From Luidia sarsii (lineage: Eukaryota; Echinodermata; Asteroidea; Paxillosida; Luidiidae), in contig OX465114.1 of assembly GCA_949987565.1 (NCBI GenBank), positions 4,554,832-4,618,831 on the forward strand: a stretch of DNA of 64,000 bases, read 5' to 3'. Position 1 is the first letter of the stretch. Each line of letters opens with the position of its first letter. The translations under genes and the position numbers were made by a program. The notes under the pieces are model-generated. The model was not told the origin of the DNA, did not search any database, and saw nothing but the letters and a program-made list of their open reading frames with translations. Shown in pieces: positions 50,321-61,169 of the stretch.

Positions 50321-51049
50321 TTAATATAAACCCCATGGTGTGATGAAGGCACTTAGGTGGCGGCTTTCTGGCGACACAAATTTATGGTAAACCTTTCCTT
50401 GATCAAGAGCGGAGAACCATTTGTTCCCACCCAGTCCGTTGAGCACATCTGTAATTCTGGGGATTGGCTGATGATCAGGAACTGTCTGCTGGTTGAGGCC
50501 ACGGTAGTCTACGCAAAGTTGTAAGGAGCCATCTTTCTTCCTCAGCAGACCACCAGTGATGAGTATGATGAAGTGGACTTGGATATCCACCCACGGGTGA
50601 TGAGGTCGGACAGATATGTACGAACTTCTTGATCGGTCTTGGGATGGAGGTGTATGTTTTACGGACCACCCCGAAAAAGGGATGGTGGTGCCATTAGCAG
50701 CCCTCAAGTGTAACCCATCAGGACAGTCGAGGAGTGTTGAGATGGGTTGGACAGGAGTGTCTTTCAGGTTGTCGTTTACCCAAAAAAGACTGAAGATTGA
50801 TACTTGGGCGCCCGTGTCCCAATGAACTGTTGCTGGAACCCTGTTGATCGCACACTGGATGACGCACTTCTTTCCAAGCAGATTCCTGACTCGTGCTCTC
50901 CTGGTAGTGACTTGGCTCACAATTTCATGGATGCCTGCATGGTCTCGTGGTCGCTGGGACGTTCCCGCTGCTGGGGCTACTACCTGTCCCCGGGGAGCAA
51001 CCCTCTGTCGTTTCCCTGCTCTCTCTCTGGGCCTTCTCATACTATACAC
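50321..51049 (-). pseudogene. Gypsy protease and start of reverse transcriptase
   Basis: A basic leader (RERAGKRQRV) is followed by an aspartic protease with VHWDTGAQVSIFS (active-site DTG). After a shortened linker the frame enters RT with LLRKKDGSLQLCVDYRGLN, QTVPDHQPIPRITDVLNGLG and WFSALDQG.VYHKF. The RT fingers are partly missing: the usual block between the protease and RKKDGS is compressed, suggesting a small deletion or frameshift near 50600. Confidence 0.85.
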
Positions 51050-51555
51050 ATTTCCTCCTTCTTGGTACTTTCTCTAGCTGCCCTTTTATTTATTTTTATT
51101 TTTTTATAGAAACCTATTAGGCCATGTTACTTTATGCCTTTAAATAATAAAAAATAAAAAATAAAAACATATATAATATATAAGCGAGACGCCCTTTAGG
51201 AGCCTCCATAGTTTTTACCCAGAACGGACTGCCTCAAGTTGCGTGATATATTTTTTTTCTACGGATGTTGGGGTTTGTTATGGTACACTCATATTTTTTT
51301 TAGGACCAACAATAAAGAAAACTGGAGCTTCGAAGCAACTGCCAATTTTGTACCTAGGAAAATAGACCCCAAAAGAGCAACTTTTTGAATCACACGAGTT
51401 TGGCCTACCGGAAAAGCCTTAACTTTCCACGGACAAGAGCAGGAAACCAACTGGAAGATACGAAGTCTGAGATCGTTACACGGAGTTGTTTTCATCGTGC
51501 AATGTGAGTTAGAAGGCTAAGCGTCGAAAACGTGTACCGTCGAAAACGGGGGTTC
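51047..51555 (-). repeat. 500-bp dispersed module, copy 2
   Basis: Reverse-strand partner of 7875-8374. On the minus strand it runs from TTTTCGACGGTACACG to AGGAGGAAATGTGT and meets the gypsy-related reading frame (ATGAGAAGGCCCAG) within a few bases. It includes CTTATATATTATATATG, which could act as a TATA-like element, and CTATGGAGGCTCCTA. Confidence 0.8.
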
Positions 51556-51690
51556 CCACGATACATGTGTACATGTACATGTACAGTACATGTATGTACA
51601 GTGTACATAATAATACATGTACATGTACTGTACAGCAGCACACATACAGTACGAATACATGTGTACATGTAGTCATGTACACTGCCGTGC
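51556..51690. repeat. ACATGTAC palindromic array
   Basis: Overlapping TACATGTACATGTAC and TGTACA units. Frames on both strands are repetitive artefacts. Confidence 0.9.
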
Positions 51691-52319
51691 AAAAGTTATT
51701 ACACACACACTGCACAATTTTCAAATAGATACATGTATATACTCAAGAGGTAGGTATGATTTTGAAATACTTTAATATCCATTATTTAATCGGGTAAAAA
51801 ACACGAATCAGTTTTTTTGGTAACACCACAGACGCGCACTTTTCAAGTGTAAACAGTTACCCCCGGTACGTGGTGAAGACATGTACATGTACAAGTATGG
51901 TACATCTTCACAACAGACACGCAATTTACCCATCGAGTAGTGTATACCATTATACACGAACTGTACATCATGTCCCGTAGGCTGTACATAAACGCATGGT
52001 AACTATGCCCAGCTGTGTAGCTCCCTTGAAAACCACAAGGCCATCAGGCAGATAACAGCCCGTATCGGATTACATGTGTGCAAAAGCCTACCAGACTGAA
52101 TCTAGCCCCAAAAACACAGCCAAGCTAACACGCAACGTACGACCAGAGTGTGCACTAACGGCTGTTTCGAAATCATAATAGGCAACACCACAGACGCGCA
52201 CTTTCACAAATAAACAGGTATGTGGTGAAGACGTGTCAACACAGAATAGTCATTGATAACATTGAGAGCGCCCTATAAAAATTCAGCGGAATCTTTTTGT
52301 TTCTTACAAACCAGTGCGA
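51691..52319. other. Unassigned; short direct repeat
   Basis: GTAACACCACAGACGCGCAC followed by TTTTCA and, later, GGTATGTGGTGAAGAC-like sequence occurs twice (51822-51880 and 52180-52235), suggesting an internal duplication in an unidentified element. No gene seen. Confidence 0.5.
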
Positions 52320-53165
52320 AAATCATGACGTTTTTTAGCTTTTTCTCAGCGAAGCGAAAAAGCTATTGTTTTTTCTTCTTCTTCTTCTTCTTCTTTTTCT
52401 TGTCGGAAAAATCCCATAGACAAAGCACAGGGTTTTTACGGAAGGCATTTTTGCCATTGAACAAATTTTTATTTTTTTCAAACTTGGTATATGCATAAAA
52501 CCCTTGCTGAAATTTTGCGTCGTACTCTTGAAAACGTCATGACGTCACCACGTGTCACGTGACAGTGCTTTAAAGTGGCAAATTTCAAACTCCATTTTAA
52601 GCAAAAATGCAATTTCGTTTGGTTTCAATTTTGCAGTATATCTAAGTTGGGAAAAGGTGTATCCAAAAATTGCCCTCATTTGATCGTGACGTTATCTCAT
52701 GAATATAAATGAGGTCATAAACTTTTAAGATTTTAACATTCAATTGAGCATATTTGGCCCACGGAGCAAGATTTTTTTCATTTTTTCGATTATATCTATT
52801 GGGGATGTAGTTTAAAAACACCATCCGGGGCCAAAATGCCATGACGCAATCATGACGTCATCAAAATGCGTGTTTTTAAAACGCATATTTGCCAAAGGTC
52901 AATCATCTCAAAATTTGGTGGGCATTTAGCTATTGGGCTAGAGATTCTAAATCCTGAGTTTGGAAGCAATCGAACATTGTTCAGAATTATTATGATTTTT
53001 TGAAAAATATAATGAAGTGCAATAGACTTTGTGCACAAAATATGCACATGCGTTTTGGGTTAGGAATGGAGGTTACGGGTTTGAATCCCGCTGATGTAAA
53101 AAAAAAAATCATCAAAAAACGTTATGTTCTGTTTGCCAACAGACATAAATCTCTAGTTTGCCTTT
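52320..53165 (-). repeat. Hairpin-ended repeat family, copy 2, full length
   Basis: Reverse-strand copy, the most complete single unit. On the minus strand it begins AGAGATTTATGTCTGTTGGC and includes GGGATTTGAACCCG-type sequence as its complement. It runs through GCGTCATGGCATTTTGGCCC and GCTCCGTGGGCCAAATATGC and ends with a GAA run and the hairpin AGCTTTTTCGCTTCGCTGAG/AAAAAGCTAA. Alignment with copy 1 defines a body of about 840 bp. Confidence 0.85.
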
Positions 53166-53290
53166 TTCTCCTTTCTCGGATTACCGTTTGAGCTAAAACC
53201 TTCGCAGGATGGCTTTTTTTTGTAATGTTGAATGATTTAACACACAAACTGCAGCAATCTGTTGACCTTTACCAATGTTGTAATAGGCCT
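53165..53290 (+). mobile_element. Right part of the AAAGGCCCAATACAAC MITE family
   Basis: It matches 23930-24046: CTCCTTTCTCGGATTACCGT, TTGAGCTAAAA, TTGACCTTTACCAATGTTGT and the end AGGCCT followed by TTAA. The left half is absent; it is joined directly to the hairpin-ended repeat. Confidence 0.75.
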
Positions 53291-53340
53291 TTAAGATAAA
53301 AAAAAAAATATTTTTTTAATCTTTTGAACAATTGAAAAAA

Positions 53341-53462
53341 ATTGACTAAGAAAACTTTGACTGGACTGGGACTTGAACCGGGATTGAAACAATGAACCCT
53401 TGAACCTGTCAAATGCCTCGGGTTCAAGTCCTGGTCCAGTCAAAGTTTTCTTTGCCAATTTT
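53341..53462. repeat. Head-to-head pair of tRNA-like modules
   Basis: The left arm (53341-53382, complement sense) and right arm (53418-53460) are inverted copies of GGTTCAAGTCCTGGTCCAGT and CAAAGTTTTCTTTGCCAATT. Only about 35 bp separates them. The arms can form a long hairpin. They are the 3' ends of two copies of the composite repeat meeting in opposite orientation, or a palindromic derivative. Confidence 0.85.
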
Positions 53463-53474
53463 TAAAATGAAACA

Positions 53475-53727
53475 CTAAAGCCGTGTTCTTAATTTTGTCA
53501 AACTACCGAGGCTGAGCGGAAGAATGACAAAATTAAGTCCAGTGGGGACACTCGGTAAACTAACGTCCCTGTCAAGTTACCGCTACCATGCCGCTACCGT
53601 GATGTAAAACTAACAGGGCAAGAGGAGTCGCTGAAGACTTCCGCTCAGCCACGGTAACTTAACAGGGCTGCTCAAAAGTCCAGTGGTACTGCCAGTACTC
53701 GGCAGAGCGGTGTTACACGGTCTTGGC
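53475..53727. mobile_element. Short MITE with TAAAGCCGTGTTC-type ends
   Basis: TAAAGCCGTGTTCTTAATTT at 53475 and GTGTTACACGGTCTT ending at 53727 are loose inverted repeats. The interior has repeated GGTAACTTAACAGGG/CCCTGTCAAGTTACC inverted motifs and AAGTCCAGTGG twice. It resembles 46418-47003 in ends and composition. Confidence 0.5.
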
Positions 53728-55202
53728 CGACGCTCACTGAGCTGAAAATCACAAAATGGTTAAAACCATCTACCGGTACATAATTAAAGAGAACTAACCA
53801 GCCAGCAATAATACAAAATTTTGCTCTTATCGATATTTTTCGCCATGCTTTGAACATCAGGTATAAAGTCAGAACCTGCACAAAGTGCAGACCACTCAAA
53901 ATAAATATTTTCCTTTTAGGCTGTAGTGTAAGCAATATAATAAATGAATTCTCAAAAAATGGCTAAGTCAACACTACATGTATGTGGATTTAAACAGCTA
54001 GTTCGCTGTGTTATTGGTTATAGCCATGACACATCACTCAATTCTGAAACAGAATTCTGACAACAGTTAACTAACAGTTTCCCTGCTCTTCAGTGTCTCG
54101 GACTTTGAACTCCAGACTCAATGTCCAGCACAAAATTGGCGGCACGCAACTTAATTTTTTAATTTGTTTTAGGGATTCTCATTTATTTGTTCACTATTTC
54201 TTACTGAACATCTTTACAACCATTTTCGAACTAACAGATGTATACAAATTCAATTTTCATGAAATGATGAAAGCCTGCTAACCTAGGACTTAAGTCAAAA
54301 ATTTGTCCCATTTTTCATATAATTGGTAGCTGACTCCTTTTGTATTTTAAACATACATTGTAAACTTTTCAGTCAAATAGTAAAGTTTTACATCTCCTTG
54401 TAAAGCTAAAAGTGAGGGGTGTTTTTCATTAATTTTCAATTTATACACGAGAAATCTACAGATCATCAGTATTACTATTAGTATCTGTCTTACCGTAGGA
54501 AAATGTAGGATTTGAGGTACTTGAGAGTTGATGCATTGTAAGAATTTGTAGGAGTGGGGGCATAAGGCAGTTTTGTCACTGTATGGAAATGCAGGATACG
54601 GGTTACTAGGCCCAATGTGATGGAGGATGATCTTGTAGGATTGGGGCTCCATGGGACAAACACCAAAATAGGATTTTGAAGGATTCGGGTCATGTGGTTA
54701 TAAAATTATACATGGTATTTGTAAAGTTTATTATTCATAGAAAAACAACAGAAGTTTTTGTCCTTAACAAATTCTCTTTTAAAAAATTAAGTGCAGGATT
54801 TTGCAGGATTTGGGCAGAGGCGCACCGCCAGCAGTATTGCAGAATTTTGTAGGATTTGGGTCATATGGGACTTTTAACACTGAAGGATTATAGGATCTTG
54901 CATGATTTGGGTTATGAGCAACAAAAAAGGTGTGGGGAGTTAGGGTTAATAGGACTTTAAGATTGAATGGCAAGAATGGATAATTAATAACTGTATTTTC
55001 CGACATGATCTCCCCAAAAGACGACTTGATCTCTCTCAACACTCAATACTCTGAGAAGTTGGTATTGACATTAAATGAAAATGTAGCTTTACAACCTTCA
55101 AGAGAAAGAAAACTACTGTACCGTTGTCAATTATCAAATCGCAAATAAACTTAACACCTTTGGTCACCTAATGTTTATAAAAAAATGCAGTTCTTATTAA
55201 CC
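53728..55202. other. Unassigned; degenerate GGATT-rich repeats at 54480-54950
   Basis: Phrases such as TAGGATTTGGGTCATATGGG, TGCAGGATACGGGTTACTAG and TGAAGGATTCGGGTCATGTG recur at irregular intervals across 54500-54940, apparently an eroded tandem array with a unit of roughly 50 bp. No gene recognised. Confidence 0.55.
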
Positions 55203-56345
55203 TAAAATTTAGTGGGCCTGACGTTTCGATCCTAGCAGGACCTTTCTCAAAGGCAGAGTGACAAGGACAAAGTTCGGCACTAAAACAAAAGCCACCAGGT
55301 CCCAAGCACAAGCCCAAGGTTCCCTTTACTTCCTACCACCCTTCTCTTCCTCCTCTCAGGAAGATAACTAAGGAAAACCACCATATTCTCCACACTTCAG
55401 ATCGTCTGGCTGAAGCCATTCCTAATTCGCCTGTTTTGGCTTTCAGGCGCCCCCGTAACCTGCGTGACTTAATTGTCCGAGCAGAGGTTCCCCCTTTGGA
55501 CTCTTCACCTCCAACCAAATTTGGTACATTTAAGTGTACCTCGAAATGCATTGTTTGCAAGACACATGTCAAGGAAATAGACTCTTTCAATGGACATTCT
55601 TCTGGAACTACCCACACGACCTATGGCTCTATCACGTGCACTACCTCAAACATCATATACAGTGTGTACCTCATCTCTTGTAGAGTTTGTAATATTCAGT
55701 ATGTTGGCGAGACCAAAAACACCCTCAAAAAACGAATCTATGGCCATAGGTCTACCATCAAAACCGGTAAAATGGACACCCCTGTTGGGTATCACTTCAA
55801 TCTCCCTGATCATTCGATATCAGATATGAGTGTACTGGGCATAGAATCACTTGGTCACCGTAGTAATGCTGTCCGTCTTAGCCGTGAGAAAATGTGGATG
55901 AAGCGTCTTCGGACTATTCAACCACATGGTCTCAACATCCAGGAGGGTAATGACTAAACACCATGCAACTTTCTGATAATCCTTCTTTTGTGTTCAGTCC
56001 TTCACACTTCTCTCTTTGATCTTTCCCCCTCTTGTCACTAATCCCTACCCCACTCCATGCCCTTCTCTTTGATCTTTCCCACCCCCTCACTAATCCCTAC
56101 CCTACCCCTTGCCCTTCCCTTTGATCTCTCCCTACCAGCTTCACTCTTTGTCCTTTGTTTCTCATCCGTGTCCTATTCACTCTCTCCCCCTTCCTTCGTG
56201 TACATGTATCTGTTTTGTCCTTGTCACTCTGCCTTTGAGAAAGGTCCTGCTAGGATCGAAACGTCAGGCCCACTAAATTTTAGATTTACATTTTGGTAAT
56301 TTTAGTCAGTAAGCAGTTTGCAACATTTTTGTACATCACCTTAGT
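55203..56345 (+). mobile_element. Penelope-like element family 1, copy d, with inverted terminal motif at its 5' side
   Basis: At 55203-55268 the hammerhead-like terminal sequence lies in reverse sense (AAATTTAGTGGGCCTGACGT). It is joined at 55271 directly to coding sequence in forward sense beginning SSALKQKPPGPK. The frame 55436-55957 encodes the linker (CTSKCIVCKTH) and complete GIY-YIG domain to LNIQEGND. A 9-bp insertion (about 55660-55668) adds three residues before YLISC. The pyrimidine-rich tail, a forward terminal motif (56235-56275) and the AGTCAGTAAGCAGTTTGC piece follow. It is a heavily 5'-truncated insertion with an inverted 5' end. Confidence 0.93.
56225..56280 (+). ncRNA. Hammerhead-like motif at family 1 3' end, copy d
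   Basis: The same conserved stretch as in copy b, in the plus sense: CTCTGCCTTTGAGAAAGG, TCCTGCTAGGATCGAAACGT, CAGGCCCAC. Identical bases in copies b, c and d at these positions argue for selection or recent common origin. It lacks a canonical CTGANGA box. Confidence 0.45.
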
Positions 56346-56507
56346 TCTTATTAACGTTAATTTTGTCATTGAACCAAAGGGAGCTCTTTAATACCTCCGC
56401 TTTATTTATAGGCATATAGACCCGGGTCAAATTAGACCACGCTGTAAAAACATTGATCAAAAAAGCATTACTAACTCCATTAGTGCCAATAAACTTAATG
56501 GTTAATG

Positions 56508-56602
56508 TTGTTTCCGTGTAGTTTAATATTATTCCCTTCGTTATTTTGATAGTGGTATGAATAGAAAGAAGAGAATACAGGCTTCAATTTGAGGGTAAAA
56601 AC
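56508..56602 (+). repeat. 95-bp repeat shared with 11036-11130, copy 2
   Basis: TTAATATTATTCCCTTCGTT, GGTATGAATAGAAAGAAGAG and AATACAGGCTTCAATTTGAG match the segment carried by the hAT-like element. No inverted ends are seen here. Confidence 0.75.
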
Positions 56603-57279
56603 GCTAGTTTGACCCTTTTTTTTCTCCATCATTTTGGCTCTATCTACCACGGCAGCACGGAGCGATTTTGCACTTTTTAACTTCCTATATCTCAAGAAAT
56701 GAATGAAAAATTTGTAGAATTATAGAAAATACACTTTGGTTGACAGCGAAACTTGAAACATCACTAGTAGTAGTATAACTGTAATAAACATTAGTTTATT
56801 TGTTATTTGTTAGAAAACAACTGTAAGGGCTGGAGGAAGTCTACTAATCAATGCGCACATACTGAGTGCACACACATTCAATTCAATGTACATTATTCTT
56901 CAAGTTTTGTTGTTCACTTCACTGGTATATTAATGATTTATACACTGAACATGACTAACAACAAAGCTTGCAGTAAAGTTAATTTGATTAATTAATTAAT
57001 TAATTTTATTTGATTAATTAATTTAATTTAACAGTACATGTAATACAAAATTTGTTGCTATCATTTTTACCGCAGCCGCTAATCGTGAGGCTTCATTCAC
57101 GAGAATGACTTCTTGTTGGTAAAATTGTATTGAAAGCAAATGTTTGGTCTTAACATGGCATCATTTCAATTTACCCTGTTTGAAAATGGTAGGTTTATTT
57201 TGAGGAGAGCGATATGCCCTCCTGGCAAATTTAAGGAGAGCGATTTATAGCTCTCCTGGATTCTCTAGAAATGAAGGAC
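56603..57279. other. AT-rich spacer, nothing recognised
   Basis: It includes TTAATTAATTAATTAATT low complexity at 56985-57030 and the short repeats GGAGAGCGAT at 57195-57245. No element or gene identified. Confidence 0.5.
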
Positions 57280-59600
57280 TGAGTACGGTCAAATGTCTCT
57301 TTGACCAGGTAACGATTTGGCCACGTAGGGATGGAATAATCTTATTGTACATTTTAACAGAGTCATAGAATTAAGGTCTGTGGAGAATTCGATGCCGAAA
57401 ATTCTAAAGGGGCGGTTAGCCGCAACCCAGGTCACTTTTATCTCTTCACAAAGCTTCTCCTCGCTATCTTTAATTGAACCGATCCAAATACATTGTAGCA
57501 TTTGTTTTATCAACATTTACCTTGAATCCAGACATACCCTGTACTAGCAAATTGGTCAAGAATTCTGATTGATGCCCGGATTGACTGTACCATTCAGGAA
57601 CAAAACCGTATCATCTGCATACTGGGACAATCAAAATTCCATTCCCTCAATTTTAATACCTTTAAGATCTTGGTCATTGAATACCATAATGGATAAAACA
57701 TTCTGCACAGATGAGGGCTTAGGCCATCTCCTTGACGACACCCTCTCCCAATTTAAAACAAATGAAAAAAGGAATCCAAATATTGACCATGACTGAAGGA
57801 GAGGCTTGGTTATTAAGTACCCTGATCCATTTTTTAACTGGAGGACCAACATTAAATTCATGCAGAACTAAAATTGTGTGAAATGGAGTCAAATGCTTTT
57901 TCAAAGTCAATAGAAATAAATAAACCAGGGATAATAATAGATTCAGTAACAGTCAACAGATCAAACATTAATCAAATATTTTCTCCAATAAAACGGTTGG
58001 CCATAAATCCCTTTTGTCTTCCATGCATAATGTACAGCAGACACGATTTGAGTCTTTCTGGTACAATATGCAGGCAGAAGCAATTTTATACGAAGTGTTT
58101 AAAAGCGAGATTGGTCGTCAATTTTTCAAATACTGTCTCGGCTTGTCCCCTTTTGTTACATGTAATAGGGTAATTATCCCGTGTCTCTGGGTGACAGACA
58201 GTTGACCAGAATAATAAGCACCATTTAATGAACGTAACAGGTACCATGATAAGCAAAATAATTATAAAACTCGTAACTAAAGCCATCGGACAAATTTTTC
58301 GCTTTTGTTAACACATGTACATGTACATGTACATGTGTTAACATGTACATGTTATACATGTACATGTACATGTATAAGTTCATCATGAAATAAGGGCCCC
58401 TCCAAGTAAAGTATATAAAAACTTGGAAAGAAAAACCATAGCCAGGATAGCTGAAATGGATTAATATATAAAACATTGAATCACCAATTACAGTAGAGAA
58501 CACACCCTCCCCAAAAACAAAACATTGTTGCATCCTCCCCAAAAAGAAATAACAAAACTTAATCAACCCCCAACCTTAATCAAACAGATCTTTTAGGTCA
58601 ACAAATAACCCACTGGATTACTGGAAGGAAATGTATTCCAGCACACAGGAGCTCTTTTACAAAACAAAAGAAACATGTAACTCGCCCATAACTAATCTAA
58701 AGGAATGTATACAGGCATACCTAATGTACCGATAAGTCAAGGGTTTTGTTGGCCATAACCCAATAAAAATGGAGGCCACACTTCAATTATGTTCATTTAA
58801 AAAAATTAATAACTTTACCCCTACTCATGTACCATTTTCCCGCAAAGAATCTCAGCTTAGTGCCTTTGTCATAATGTGACTTTACCTCCGCTTTCCACTT
58901 TCTCTTTAAAAGCCAGTAATTGTGAGGTCTTCCAGGACAAATAAAGGTGATCCCTCCAGTGCCCGTTGCCATTCCTTCATCACCTTCACTTTATCCTGGT
59001 AGGATAGAAGCTTCACCAGTATATGGGCTGGTTGGCCGTTCTTGTCCCGTCCATCCCAGTGAGCGCGCTAAATTCGCATCGGGCTTGAGTCCCAGCCAAA
59101 CTTCATAGCGAAGATATTACAGTATAATCTTCTCCACGCAGTTTTTGTTCGCGGACCTGGTCACTCCCACCACACAAAGGTTGTCCCATCTTGCGATCCG
59201 CTCTTGCTTATTAATTTCCTCACCCTGCTTTGACAGCCGATCCTTCATGGCCGAGAGATCCTTTTCGAGGCAGCTGACAGACTTCTCAAGGCCCATTTTG
59301 GCCTTCTCAAGCTTGATGATTCTCTCGCTATTGACCTCAATTGAATCTGACAGTCTAGCTTCTAGTTGTTGTTGGCCCTCCACCAGCCTAGAGAGTGTAG
59401 CCCCAGGTGACAAAGTCACAATTTTCCTCGGTGTTTTCCCCAGCGTTGATGCTCTCATGGTCTTCCGAGGCCACTGGGTGCTCGTTGTTTCGGTGACATG
59501 GCTATATCGTGTGCATGCAGACAATTTATGGTTCGGCGAGTACACACAATATTCTTTAACAAACGCAGAGCTCCTGCAGTGCACGTTCTCTTCTAGCTTG
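57280..59600 (-). mobile_element. L1/Tx1-like non-LTR retrotransposon remnant
   Basis: In element order on the minus strand: an ORF1-like protein (58906-59584), a decayed middle (58180-58900, including an ACATGT tract at 58310-58375), then RT sequence of ORF2 in broken frames. At 57870-57940 the RT reads IIPGLFISIDFEKAFDSISH, a textbook L1-type motif. Upstream is GFMANRFIGENI. Near 57400-57500 the distal part reads IWIGSIKDSEEKLCEEIKVT and RPFRIFGIEFSTDLN. The endonuclease and much of the RT are lost. Stops and frameshifts are frequent. Confidence 0.8.
58906..59584 (-). pseudogene. L1 ORF1-like protein with coiled coil, frameshifted
   Basis: The frame from 59584 to 59117 encodes a coiled coil with heptad-like hydrophobic spacing (LEKAKMGLEKSVSCLEKDLS, AMKDRLSKQGEEINKQERIA). 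It is followed by RWDNLCVVGV, the start of the RNA-binding RRM-like domain of L1 ORF1. After stops and a frame change (59050-59117) the C-terminal part reads GQPAHILVKLLSYQDKVKVM, then LEGSPLFVLEDLTITGF with stop at 58906. ORF1 proteins bind element RNA as trimers. Confidence 0.75.
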
Positions 59601-60052
59601 GTCTAAGGCCCTGCTAGACCTTCCTCTATGGCATAGCAAAAAGAATTGCCTTCTACTTCAAGCAACCTCCTTTTTTCTTTCTCCACCACACCAAAAAAGC
59701 ATATATCCGCATTCCTCTAACGCAAATTAGCTCTCCCTTCCAACACTTCATTCAAGACTGCCACGCAATACACTCAGAAATCCTGAGGGAGCTACATGTA
59801 CCTACCTTCCTTCGGTATGAAAGGAACAAATTTACATGACCATAAAAGACAGTCCTGGCTTGGCAAAATAAAGTCCAGAAGAAATAGAATATTCATTGGA
59901 AGGGGAAGAGAAAGGAAGGTGTGGCTAACCATAGAAGGTAGCCTAGGTGAACAGATGGATATGAGGCACAAAACAGGGTAGTTACTGAGAAAAGGAACTA
60001 AAAGGGAAAAATGTGAACTGGTGATACTGAAGGGAAATTCTGACAGCCAACA
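59601..60052. other. Unassigned spacer
   Basis: It may include 5' leader sequence of the L1/Tx1-like element at its left side. Otherwise no recognised feature. Confidence 0.4.
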
Positions 60053-60054
60053 TA

Positions 60055-60870
60055 CCGTACCAGTCAAAAATAAGTAGACTCCACGCGAAAGTCCTTTCGC
60101 GAAAATATTTTCGCGAAGCATGCGCTATTTTGAAATTTTGGTCGATCCCCCTAATTTGTGCGTTTCGCGAAAAGCTTTCGCGAAGCATTCGCGAAGAAGG
60201 CAAGAGGCAACTCCCCTGAATAAAATAACGACGAAACATTGTATAGCACCACCTATGTAATTGCTGCAGTGCACTTAAATTTGGATAATTTTCACGGCAA
60301 CGAATTGCTGTGCCCGCACTTGTGCCGCCATGCCCTTTTAGCCGACGGAATAGTTGGGCAGATTGGACTGCCGGCCGCGCCGCAGCACGGCCGTTAGCTC
60401 AGCGAGCATGAAATACATTGTAGAATCCCAACTGCTGTCAAACATTGTGCAGCGCATTCTGTGCACAGCAGTGGTTGCACGATAGATAGATTGCGCAACA
60501 ACACGTGTTGGGTTTGCTTGCGAAAGACGGGATAGTTGGGCAGATCGGACTGCCGGCCGCCGGACGGCCTTTAGCTCAGCGCACATGAAATAGAATCCTG
60601 ACTGCAGTAAAACATTGCGCAGCGCATTCTGTGCACAAGTTATCAAGTTATTCTCACATTTTTGACGAGAAAGTTTTGGCACGGCTGACTAGCACCCCGG
60701 CCATACCTGATTGGTACAGTCCATGTTCAGTGAGGTGTGTTGGCGGCTGAATAAAATATCTTTTCGTGAAAGTTTTTCGCGAAATGCGCAAATTAAGGGA
60801 GGGGGGCGGGGCAAAATTTCTAAATCGCGTGGAGTCTACATGTACTTATTTTTGACTGGTACCGGTACGG
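60055..60870. mobile_element. TA-flanked DNA transposon with internal duplication, non-autonomous
   Basis: The left end ACCGTACCAGTCAAAAATAA (from 60054) and the complement of the right end (ACCGGTACCAGTCAAAAATA ending near 60870) share a long inverted repeat continuing GTAGACTCCACGCGA. TA lies at 60053-60054 and 60871-60872. Subterminal TTTCGCGAAA palindromes repeat at both ends. Two tandem copies of a 110-130-bp unit (60343-60470, 60526-60640) share ATAGTTGGGCAGAT.GGACTG, CCGGCCG, TTAGCTCAGCG and GCGCATTCTGTGCACA. No transposase. TA flanks suggest the Tc1/mariner or a related superfamily. Confidence 0.8.
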
Positions 60871-60872
60871 TA

Positions 60873-61169
60873 ACTATGTCGAAACAATAGGAATGTTCGA
60901 AGTATTGTTGGGATGGGGGAAATAGATCTTATCTAACCGTTTTACTGTATTGCCATACATGCACTATACGTACCTCAATTTCTCTGCTGACCCTATCCCA
61001 TAATGCTTCATAAGTGTTACATCTAAACCATGCAGCATCAACGTCGCTCTTTGCATGCATATAACTTTCTGGATTCAATGTTTTTTTTGCCTTATTTCCT
61101 TTGAAAGCAAAGCAACCCTGTAAATGAATGGAAGAACAGGAAGAAACAACTTTGTTTATAAAAGCAATA
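60873..61169. other. Unassigned spacer
   Basis: Short region before the hairpin-ended repeat; no feature recognised. Confidence 0.4.

Larger units (their letters stand above)
47463..51049 (-). mobile_element. Ty3/gypsy LTR retrotransposon, internally deleted, no gag seen
   Basis: Pol on the minus strand, in order: protease (DTGAQ near 50806-50818), RT, RNase H, the zinc-binding domain of integrase, then a proline-rich polyprotein tail. A purine tract GCAGGGGAGAG (47699-47709) is followed at 47698 by TGTTGAGAATAGGG, the likely start of the 3' LTR, running to about 47463. No gag and no 5' LTR precede the protease. Instead a dispersed 500-bp module abuts at 51047. The integrase catalytic core is deleted and several frameshifts are present. 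The element is defective. Confidence 0.9.
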
